This document shows positions 17,769-25,512 of a stretch of 30,564 bases of DNA, piece by piece. The notes beneath the pieces are model-generated. The model did not search any database and was not told the origin of the DNA. It worked only from the letters and a program-made list of their open reading frames with translations. Each line of letters opens with the position of its first letter. The first letter of the stretch is position 1. This DNA is from a virus. Position numbers and translations under genes: made by a program. The stretch covers positions 1 to 30,564 of the IMG/VR virus record IMGVR_UViG_3300022074_000236. One strand, given 5' to 3'.

Positions 17769-20700
17769 TTTAGTAGACGGTGAGGTCGCTCTCAATATAG
17801 CGGATAAGAAATTATACGCTAGAAACGGATCCAATATAATAGAGGTAGCAAACCAGAAACCTAATACAGGTGAAGTGGTTACTACTATGTTTTCCACTGA
17901 CATAACGAATGGTCAGGGGAATACTTTCTATGTTGCCACAGCTGGTTCAGATGTTACAACACTTACAAATGGTGGTGCAAATGGTAAGCACCCAGATACT
18001 CCATTTGTTACTATTACAAAGGCACTTACTACTGCAACTTCGGGAGATACAATTTTAGTTGCACCAGGCGAGTATCAAGAAGTCTTCCCAATGACTGTTC
18101 CTGATGGTGTTACAATACGTGGAACAAATTTAAGATCCACATCTGTAAAACCAACAAACGCAACACAGTCAAATACTGCGTTTATAATGTCTGGTGATTC
18201 TCACCTTTCAGATATGACTATCAAAGATTTCTTCTATGATAGTGGTAACGATGATGGATATGCATTTGAAATAGTATCAAGTATGAACTCTACACAGAGT
18301 CCTTACATTGAGAGAGTTACAGTTAATACAAAAGGTAGTGTAGTATCTGGTTCTGATCCTTATGGATATGCACAAGGAGATGCAGGACGTGGTGCTAAAC
18401 TTGATGGTGCAAACTTAAACGCTGCATCACAGCATAGTTCAGTTCTATTCAATGAGTGTACCTTTATTACTCCTAATCAGATTGGTGTAAAAGCAACTAA
18501 TGGTATTAGAGTTGAATGGTTAAATTGCTTCAACTATTTTGCATCTATCGGTATTCAAGGTCTTCAGGGTGCTACAGGTAAAGCTGGAGCAGGACAAACT
18601 AGATTAAAATTTGGTGGTGTTAGTGGAACATTCTCCGCATCTGAAGTTGCGTATCAGTTAGAAAATGGATTTCAGTCAGGAACTTATACAAGATCAAGCA
18701 CTACAGTAACTTTAACTAGAACTGCACATGGTTTAGTAAGTAATGATTACATCTATGCAGACTTCATCAGTGGTGGTGCTACAGATGGATTTTATCAAGT
18801 AACTAAGGTAGATAATGATAATGTAACCTTTACATCAGGATCTGGTACTATATCCTCAAGCAATGTAACTTATAAGAAAGCGGTTGGTCGTGGTGTAGTT
18901 GCTAGTAATGATGGAACTTACGTATTCATTACAGGAAAAGGAACTGGAGAGTTTGTAACTGTAAACAAATCACCTAAAACTTTAAGTAGATTTGGTGACT
19001 CACAGTTAGATACAGCACAAAAGAAATTTGGATCATCATCTATATTATTAGACGGAACAGAAGATAATGTAAAGGTTCCAACTGATGAAGACTTTGGATT
19101 TGGTACTGCGAACTTCTGCGTAGAAGCATTCATAAGACCTGGCAGTGTAACAGGCATACAGAGAATATTTGACCTTAGAGATGCATCTGCTACAGATACA
19201 GCACCGACTGTATATCTTAATGGAACTGCATTGCATTTTGCAGTAGGCAATACATCACAGATAAACGGTGGAACATTAGCAACTGGAACTTGGTATCATG
19301 TTGCTGTTGCAAGAAATGCAGGAACAACAAAATTATTTTTAGATGGAACTGAGATAGGAACATATACAGACGCTAATGACTATGGATCTACAACTCCTGT
19401 TGTCATAGGTTCAGATTATCAGGCATCTCCTACAGAAGCATTCAACGGACATGTTGACGAAGTGAGGATTAGTAAAGGTGCTGCTCGTTTTACTGCAGGA
19501 TTTACTCCTACAACAACTGAATACTCATCAGATCTGAATACAGTGCTATTGCTACATGCAAACGGTACAGACGCTTCTACGACCTTTACAGACGCATCTG
19601 GTGGAACATCTGATATTAGATCTAGTGGTGGTGATTCTGCTACATCTGTTATCACTGCTGACTACTCTCAGTTTGGTGCTGAAATTCGTTCAGTGGGATC
19701 TGCATGTGTATATGGACAGAAAGGTGCACAGGCAGATGGTTCTGGAGCAAAACTAATTCTTACATCACATAACTTTGCTTATGTTGGATCTGGTGCAGAC
19801 TTTACGAATGACCCATCTCTCGCTGTTCAGAATAATGAAGTAGAAGAACTCAATAGTGGTCAAGTATTATTCTCTTCTACAGACCATCTTGGTGATTTCC
19901 GTGTTGGTGATGCACTTACAGTTGACGTATCAACTGGTAGTGTAAACTTTGCAGCATCATCAACAGCTCAGTCAGCTGCAAACATCACATTAAGCGATGC
20001 TACTGGAACGACTAACATATTCCCTGCATATATTGAGACAGGTAATTTAAGATTAGCAGGAAATAGTATCACATCTACCACAGGTCAGGTAATTGTTGAC
20101 CCCTCTGGTGAAGAAGACTTTGTTGTTAACGCTGAGACAATCGTTAAAGATGCCATATATTTTGATGTTAATAAGTCAATATCATTTGGTAGCACAACTC
20201 AAGGTTCATTAAAAATTGGTGGATTTGGTGGTAGCACAGTATTTGGTGCTTCAGAAGCATCTACTTTCTCAACAAGATCACTTACTGTTCTTAGAAATGG
20301 TATTGGAAGTGTTAACATAACTGGTGCAGGAACAGGATACACTGGTGGTGCACAACCAACAACCGTAATTACAGATCCTTTCCAAAAAGGAACTGTATCC
20401 AATACTATCGCCACAGTTGGTAGTCTTAAAAGAATAAATCTAACTAACAGAGGTTCTGGTTATACAGATGCACCAACTGTAGCATTTGACTCTGGATCAG
20501 GAGTTGCTACTGCGGTTCTGTCAACAGGTGGTAAAGTTGTTGGAATAACAATATCAGCTGGTGGAACTGGATATACATCTGGAACAATTACTGTTACAGT
20601 GGATGCACCATCAGAACAAATTTTTTCTGGAGGAATAACTTCTGTCAACACAACTGCTAATACAGTCACATTAAACAATCATCCATTTGAGACTGGAGAC

Positions 20701-23700
20701 GAAGTTACATATGATGCAACAACTCTTGATGCAACTGCAACTGCTATTGGTGGATTAACTACAGCAACAAATTATTTTGCTATTCGTGTTGATGATAATA
20801 CAATAAAACTCGCATTAAATTTAACTAATGCTAATAATGGAACAGCAATATCACTAACATCCACAGGAACTTTACAGCAATTTTTTAAAGGTCAAACAGC
20901 AGTTGTTGGAACTCCTACAATTTCTGCAGGAGTTGTTACAGCAATACCTCTTACAAGTGGAGGAAATGGATATACTAACGCACCTGGTATTAATATTACT
21001 GACTCAGGAAGTGGACTTAACGCTCAAGCACTTCCGACTTTTGGTAGATCAGTATCATCTATTACTATAGACACAGCAGGATCTTATGCATCTGCCCCTA
21101 CTCTTTCGTTCACACCCGTAGCGGGAGATACAACTGGAGCAAATGCTGCAGGAACACCCATTTTGGGATTTGCGGTTGCTACAGTTACATTAGCAACTCA
21201 AGGTTTAGGATATAGAAGTATACCAACTGTAAAAATAACTCAAAGTGGAGACGCACCAACAACTGAAGCAATACTTGCTTTAACTTTAGACGAGCAAACT
21301 GGTAAACTTGCAACTATAACAATAACTAGTGCAGGAGAAGGATATGAAGCTAATCCAACTATCACTCTTGAAGGTGGTGGTGGTAATGGAGGAGTTCTTA
21401 GTGTAAATGTTCAGTCATTGACTGGATCAATAACCGCTACTGGATCAGGATATTTGCCTGGCACATATAACAACGTAGGTTGGACAGGATCTGCAAGTGG
21501 AACTAGCGGAACTGCAACATTTACTGTGCCTGGTCTTCAAGGAGTTATTACTGCAGCAGGATCTGGTTATAAAGACGCTCTTCCATATAGTATTGAGTTT
21601 AGAAACGCTCCGACTACAACTTATACTATGACAGTTGTTCAGAGAGATAAACTTGGTCTTATAGGTGCTGTTACAAACGGACCTTTCCAAGTTGGTGAAA
21701 CTGTTACTACAAATGGAGCTGGAAGTGGTTCAGGAACTGTTAGTGCAGTTGGAACTGACTTTTTATATTTGAGCAATGTTACTGGAACATTCCAAGGTGG
21801 GCAAACAGAAACTGTAACTGGTGGAACTTCAAATGCATCTGCTAGTCTTGATAGTTTTGGAAGTGGACTTAATAGATATCTGGTCAATGGTGCTGAGGGA
21901 CAAAGTTTAACACTACTTGACGACAACACATATAAATTTGACATATCCGATTCCAGTATGGGAGGGCACCCCCTAGCACTTGGCGATACTATTGATAAAG
22001 TTACTACAAGGACTTATGGAACAACAGGTACTGCAGGAGCATATTTTGAGGTAATTTGTGCAAATGGTGTAGCTGCATTGAGCACAACCACATATCTTAA
22101 TTGTACAGTTCATGGTCAAAGCATGATTGAACCTGGCACAGTGTCTTTTGCAACTGGAGCTGCAGGACAAAGTGGAAGTGGAATGACTGCAGATGTAACT
22201 GTATCCAGTGGTGCAGTAACTGCGGTAACACTTACTAACCAAGGTTCAAACGCTAAAGTCGGTGATGCATTAATCGTTGATCCTATTGATTTAGGTGATG
22301 CAACTGGATCTGGATTCATATTTACACTAAACTCAAACAATACAGGTATTGCAACTGTATCAAATATATCTTTAGCTGGAGATAATTATGTTATTGGAGA
22401 GGTATTAAGTGTTGACGATAGCAGCGTTGGTTCAGCTGGTGGTTCTGGATTCCAATATACTGTAAGTAATGTAGGTTTTGTATCTTCAGTAACTATACAA
22501 GATGCTGGTCAAGCATATGAACTTGCTGATACTTTAATATTAGGTGAAGTTGGTGGTGCAAGTATTGCACAAGGAACTGGTTTTTCTGCTACCCTCGCAA
22601 CAATAAACCCAATTAAAGCTCTTGAGTTAACTCAAGCGGGTGATCTAAACATGGGTGTAGGTGGTGGGTCACAAATGTCCCTAAAACCAGAGGGATCTAT
22701 TACAGCAACATCATGGAGTATCAATGCATCTGGTATATCACAACTTGCTTCAGTTACCACTAGTGGTAATATATCTGCATCAGGAACTCTTTCTGCTAAC
22801 TCAACTTCTGCATTTACAGGAAGAGGAACCTTCAATGGTGGCATAACTGTAAGTGGTGCAGACTCATCAATAGACAGAGTAAATATAAAAATCTTAGATG
22901 GTAGTGCTACTGCACCTTCACTTACATTCTCTGATACTGGTTCTGCTCAAACAGGATTTTTCAAATCAGCTACAAATAAAATTGGTGTTAGTCTTGGTGG
23001 AACTGAAGGTGTTCGATTTGATGGAACAGATTATATTAGCACTATAGGATTACAAGTTGATTCGACTCTTGGTAATTTAAATCCATTTTTAAAAGTAGAA
23101 ACTACAACTCCTAAGTTATCAATAGGTACTGCTGCCACACAAATAGAAATTAATAACGCAACAACCATTAGCACAGGAGGAACAGATATTGATGTTCCTC
23201 TAACTTTTGACACTAAAGGTGGTGGAGATTACACATTTAAAGGTGGTGCAAACGTTGACTTTATTGTTGATGATGGAACAACAGAAGTATTCAAATTAGA
23301 AACATCTACAGGAACTGCATTATTCAGTGGTAATTTAGATGCAGGAAAATTAAGAGTTAGACAAAATGTTGTAAGTAACAATAGTTCTGCAGCGGTAAGA
23401 TCCTTTGGTGAGGTTGTTGCACTAACAGTTACTGGAACTGGATCTGGATATACAGATGGAACATATACAGGAACAGCAACCACTTCAACAGGTGGTGGAA
23501 CTGGATGTACAGTTACAGTCACAGTTGCTTCGGGAACATTCTCAGCAGTTACTATAGTTGCGAAAGGACAAAACTATGCAATAGGTGACACTCTTCTAAT
23601 CACTGCAGCTGGTGGTGGATCTGGTTTAACAATTACTGTATCCGACATTGATGGTCAAGGTGTTGTATTAAAACCATCGGCAGGAAAAGATGTTCTAGTT

Positions 23701-24939
23701 GATTCTACTGGTTCTTTTATAATTCCATCAGGTACTACAAACGAACGTCCTAATACATTAGATCGTATTACTGGTGCTATTAGATTTAATACTTCACAGT
23801 TACAGTTTGAAGGTTTCAATGGAAATGACTTTGTTTCTCTTGGTGGTGTTCGTGACGTTGACCAAGACACTTACGTATTAACTGAATCTTCACCAGGTGC
23901 TGATGAAGATACTTTTGAGTTCTACAATACTGGTGTTAATTCATTAAGTATTGCTCAGGACAAATTTACACTTAGAACTGCAAAGACCTTTGAAACTGTT
24001 GGAACATTAAGTCTAAAAGGAACTTCAATAGGTGTTGATCCTCTTGATGTTCTTAGAGGTGCTGCATCTGTTCTTAAGGTTAGAGATAAAAAAGATATAG
24101 AAGTTACTGGTGGTGGTAGATTAAGAGCAGTTCCAATCCAAGGTACAATTTCAACTATAGGAACTGTAACATCAAATGGAAATAATTACGGAGTATCTCA
24201 AACATATACTGGCGTAGATTCTACAGGAGAATTTGACGGATCAGGAGCGAAATTTAATGTTGTGACAAATGCTAGTGGTGGTATTACATCAGTAGCAGTT
24301 AATGTTGGTGGAACTGGATATGAAGTTGGAGAGGTAATTACTATTGCGGGTGGCACACTTGGTGGAGCAACTCCTGCAGATGACATCACATTCGCAGTTA
24401 CAGGATTATCAAGCACTTCTACAGCATTTTTACGTCTTGATGTTTTAAATCCAAACTATACTACTCGATTAAGTTCTAAGTCATTTATTGATTTAGATGG
24501 TAGTGGATCACAAGCAGGATGGAAAATCAATAGAGGATGGAATGCAGGAACAGAATCATACTTAACAGTATTTGATTCTACTGCCACATTCATGGAACTA
24601 GATGATTGTCGTGTAGAAGGTGGTCAGTTAAGTTCATTCCCAACATCTGCAAGTATTGTACAGTTTGATAAAAGTGTATATAAAGGTGGAAAAACTCTTG
24701 TAACTATTGAAAGTGATGACGGTAAAGTTCATATGCTTGAAGTTACAACTGTATGTGCTACAGCAGGAACAACTGCACATGCAACTGTTACTAACTCAGT
24801 AACATCTGATAATGATTTGGTTGATGCAACGATTAGTGTTGTTGGTTCTAACGTCACTATATCACTTGCAAAGTCAAGTGCTGCTAGTTCATCATCAAAC
24901 TTCACTGGTAGATTTACAACTACCAAAGTTAAAGCATAA
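17707..24939 (+). CDS. Giant tail fibre with beta-helix, LamG-like and cupredoxin-like domains, 2410 aa
   Basis: 2410 residues. The N-terminus 'MATKIKLKRSTTAAAVPTTS' followed by 'GEVALN' is typical of marine phage tail fibres and fixes the start. Domains in order: a pectate-lyase-like beta-helix (about 70-310, 'FYVATAGSD', 'GDTILVAPGEY'); an 'HGLVSNDYIYADF' beta module (about 325-395); a LamG-like jelly roll (about 435-635); GxGY repeats (about 860-1300); a 'GPFQVGETV' module; a cupredoxin-like domain (about 1400-1475); further GxGY repeats; a fibre-shaft region (about 1640-1900, 'TSGNISASGTLSANST'); and a C-terminal region with 'DVDQDTYVLTE' and 'GWKINRGWN'. It probably binds the host surface, with LamG and beta-helix as carbohydrate-contact candidates. 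A late-promoter-like box overlaps its stop. Confidence 0.88.
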   Translation: MATKIKLKRSTTAAAVPTTSNLVDGEVALNIADKKLYARNGSNIIEVANQKPNTGEVVTTMFSTDITNGQGNTFYVATAGSDVTTLTNGGANGKHPDTPFVTITKALTTATSGDTILVAPGEYQEVFPMTVPDGVTIRGTNLRSTSVKPTNATQSNTAFIMSGDSHLSDMTIKDFFYDSGNDDGYAFEIVSSMNSTQSPYIERVTVNTKGSVVSGSDPYGYAQGDAGRGAKLDGANLNAASQHSSVLFNECTFITPNQIGVKATNGIRVEWLNCFNYFASIGIQGLQGATGKAGAGQTRLKFGGVSGTFSASEVAYQLENGFQSGTYTRSSTTVTLTRTAHGLVSNDYIYADFISGGATDGFYQVTKVDNDNVTFTSGSGTISSSNVTYKKAVGRGVVASNDGTYVFITGKGTGEFVTVNKSPKTLSRFGDSQLDTAQKKFGSSSILLDGTEDNVKVPTDEDFGFGTANFCVEAFIRPGSVTGIQRIFDLRDASATDTAPTVYLNGTALHFAVGNTSQINGGTLATGTWYHVAVARNAGTTKLFLDGTEIGTYTDANDYGSTTPVVIGSDYQASPTEAFNGHVDEVRISKGAARFTAGFTPTTTEYSSDLNTVLLLHANGTDASTTFTDASGGTSDIRSSGGDSATSVITADYSQFGAEIRSVGSACVYGQKGAQADGSGAKLILTSHNFAYVGSGADFTNDPSLAVQNNEVEELNSGQVLFSSTDHLGDFRVGDALTVDVSTGSVNFAASSTAQSAANITLSDATGTTNIFPAYIETGNLRLAGNSITSTTGQVIVDPSGEEDFVVNAETIVKDAIYFDVNKSISFGSTTQGSLKIGGFGGSTVFGASEASTFSTRSLTVLRNGIGSVNITGAGTGYTGGAQPTTVITDPFQKGTVSNTIATVGSLKRINLTNRGSGYTDAPTVAFDSGSGVATAVLSTGGKVVGITISAGGTGYTSGTITVTVDAPSEQIFSGGITSVNTTANTVTLNNHPFETGDEVTYDATTLDATATAIGGLTTATNYFAIRVDDNTIKLALNLTNANNGTAISLTSTGTLQQFFKGQTAVVGTPTISAGVVTAIPLTSGGNGYTNAPGINITDSGSGLNAQALPTFGRSVSSITIDTAGSYASAPTLSFTPVAGDTTGANAAGTPILGFAVATVTLATQGLGYRSIPTVKITQSGDAPTTEAILALTLDEQTGKLATITITSAGEGYEANPTITLEGGGGNGGVLSVNVQSLTGSITATGSGYLPGTYNNVGWTGSASGTSGTATFTVPGLQGVITAAGSGYKDALPYSIEFRNAPTTTYTMTVVQRDKLGLIGAVTNGPFQVGETVTTNGAGSGSGTVSAVGTDFLYLSNVTGTFQGGQTETVTGGTSNASASLDSFGSGLNRYLVNGAEGQSLTLLDDNTYKFDISDSSMGGHPLALGDTIDKVTTRTYGTTGTAGAYFEVICANGVAALSTTTYLNCTVHGQSMIEPGTVSFATGAAGQSGSGMTADVTVSSGAVTAVTLTNQGSNAKVGDALIVDPIDLGDATGSGFIFTLNSNNTGIATVSNISLAGDNYVIGEVLSVDDSSVGSAGGSGFQYTVSNVGFVSSVTIQDAGQAYELADTLILGEVGGASIAQGTGFSATLATINPIKALELTQAGDLNMGVGGGSQMSLKPEGSITATSWSINASGISQLASVTTSGNISASGTLSANSTSAFTGRGTFNGGITVSGADSSIDRVNIKILDGSATAPSLTFSDTGSAQTGFFKSATNKIGVSLGGTEGVRFDGTDYISTIGLQVDSTLGNLNPFLKVETTTPKLSIGTAATQIEINNATTISTGGTDIDVPLTFDTKGGGDYTFKGGANVDFIVDDGTTEVFKLETSTGTALFSGNLDAGKLRVRQNVVSNNSSAAVRSFGEVVALTVTGTGSGYTDGTYTGTATTSTGGGTGCTVTVTVASGTFSAVTIVAKGQNYAIGDTLLITAAGGGSGLTITVSDIDGQGVVLKPSAGKDVLVDSTGSFIIPSGTTNERPNTLDRITGAIRFNTSQLQFEGFNGNDFVSLGGVRDVDQDTYVLTESSPGADEDTFEFYNTGVNSLSIAQDKFTLRTAKTFETVGTLSLKGTSIGVDPLDVLRGAASVLKVRDKKDIEVTGGGRLRAVPIQGTISTIGTVTSNGNNYGVSQTYTGVDSTGEFDGSGAKFNVVTNASGGITSVAVNVGGTGYEVGEVITIAGGTLGGATPADDITFAVTGLSSTSTAFLRLDVLNPNYTTRLSSKSFIDLDGSGSQAGWKINRGWNAGTESYLTVFDSTATFMELDDCRVEGGQLSSFPTSASIVQFDKSVYKGGKTLVTIESDDGKVHMLEVTTVCATAGTTAHATVTNSVTSDNDLVDATISVVGSNVTISLAKSSAASSSSNFTGRFTTTKVKA
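19009..19610 (+). other. LamG-like (concanavalin-type) domain in the tail fibre
   Basis: Fibre residues about 435-635. The order 'KFGSSSILLDG', 'FCVEAFIRP', 'IFDLRDASA', 'WYHVAVARNAGTTKLFLDG', 'PVVIGSDYQ', 'FNGHVDEVRISKGAAR' and 'LLLHANGTD' is the classic layout of LamG/laminin-G-3 jelly rolls, including the diagnostic 'W.HVAV.R..G...LF.DG' and 'G.VDEVRI' motifs. These domains commonly bind glycans, so this is a candidate receptor-binding element. Confidence 0.88.
20290..21620 (+). repeat. GxGY glycine-rich protein repeats in the tail fibre
   Basis: At least eight imperfect copies of a 25-45 residue unit of the form 'I.IT..GSGYT.APTV.IT..GSG', for example 'NLTNRGSGYTDAPTV', 'PLTSGGNGYTNAPGI' and 'TITSAGEGYEANPTI'. 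One 'GDEVTYD' beta module (20638-20890) interrupts them. More copies occur at about 22190-22610, 23400-23660 and 24145-24410, in the giant protein at the left edge, and in gp8. They are probably short beta units acting as spacers. Confidence 0.8.
21895..22130 (+). other. Cupredoxin-like domain in the tail fibre
   Basis: Fibre residues about 1400-1475. The segment starts 'LLDDNTYKFDISD', has His1421 in 'GGHPL', then 'GTAGAYFEV', and closes with 'LNCTVHGQSM', giving Cys1466, His1469 and Met1473. Plastocyanin and azurin bind type 1 copper with one early His and a later Cys-x2-His-xn-Met. Here the His-to-Cys distance is 45, against 47 in plastocyanin, and the loop is C-x2-H-x3-M. The assignment is by motif and spacing only. 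Metal binding is not shown. Confidence 0.55.
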
Positions 24940-24942
24940 ATA
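24935..24942 (+). promoter_or_regulatory. Late-promoter-like box CATAAATA
   Basis: Seven of eight bases match the T4 late consensus. The box lies across the TAA stop of the giant fibre (24937-24939) and is followed by ACC, as is the box before gp8. The next ATG (24964) comes 22 bases after the box. Confidence 0.65.
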
Positions 24943-24963
24943 ACCTCTAGGTAACCTAAGACA

Positions 24964-25497
24964 ATGCCCGTAAAGAATTTTTCATCAATAGGAGGATACT
25001 CAGTAGCATCTACTGAAGTAATGAATACTTCTAGAGCTTTGAAAAATATCTCTGCAATGCATATGGTAAGCGATAGTTTTACTGATGCAAACAAAGATAT
25101 TTTCATTCTGAAGAGGCAAACAGATGCATCTAATAATACGATGCAATTATCATTAGATGGTACAACACCTCTTGCTACAAATACACCTCCATTACTAAAC
25201 GACTCTGTTGCTTTTGCGAGTGGAACTATTTTTGGACAAGAAACATCAAACAATACATATGTTTATGCTGCCAAATTTGACATTATAATTACTACCTCAT
25301 CTACTGGAACTCCTACAGTTGCTTCTGAAAGGAAGATAATTGTTAGGAACAATCCGCCAGGTCAGGAAACTTGGAATGTGGTTCCAGCAGCAATCACAAT
25401 TGGTGCAGCACCATTCTTTACTTTTCAAGTGTCAAGTGTTACTACCTCATCTACAGTTAAGTGGATAGGTAATTTAGATTTAACCGTTGTTACATAA
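24964..25497 (+). CDS. Virion structural protein, 177 aa
   Basis: 177 residues. The N-terminal part ('NFSSIGGYSVAS', 'ALKNISAMHMVSDSFTD', 'DIFILKRQTD') leads to a beta-rich second half ('YVYAAKFDIIITTSS', 'ERKIIVRNNPPG', 'FFTFQVSSV', 'TVKWIGNLDLTVV'). Proteins with this pattern are common next to fibre genes in marine T4-like phages, but I know no defined role. It stands first behind a late-promoter-like box, between two giant fibre-type proteins, which suggests a fibre tip, adaptor or trimerisation partner. The TAA stop is 15 bases before the next ATG and in the frame of the next gene. Confidence 0.8.
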   Translation: MPVKNFSSIGGYSVASTEVMNTSRALKNISAMHMVSDSFTDANKDIFILKRQTDASNNTMQLSLDGTTPLATNTPPLLNDSVAFASGTIFGQETSNNTYVYAAKFDIIITTSSTGTPTVASERKIIVRNNPPGQETWNVVPAAITIGAAPFFTFQVSSVTTSSTVKWIGNLDLTVVT

Positions 25498-25503
25498 CCT
25501 TTT

Positions 25504-25508
25504 AGGAA
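25504..25508 (+). promoter_or_regulatory. Ribosome binding site AGGAA
   Basis: A Shine-Dalgarno match 4 bases before the ATG at 25513. With the in-frame stop at 25495-25497 it fixes the start of the last gene. Confidence 0.6.
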
Positions 25509-25512
25509 CGAA

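Noticed and set aside
17707-24939. Diversity-generating retroelement target in the fibre
   Set aside because: No reverse transcriptase, template repeat or C-type-lectin end was seen in the window; the repeats are protein modules with scattered differences.
24943-24960. Possible terminator hairpin between the fibre and the 177-residue gene (AGGTAACCT)
   Set aside because: The stem is four bases with almost no loop and no T-run follows; it cannot form a normal terminator.
24729-25253. 174-codon open frame on the - strand across the fibre and 177-residue gene border
   Set aside because: Overlaps the ends of two real + strand genes and a late-promoter-like box; no - strand gene is otherwise present.
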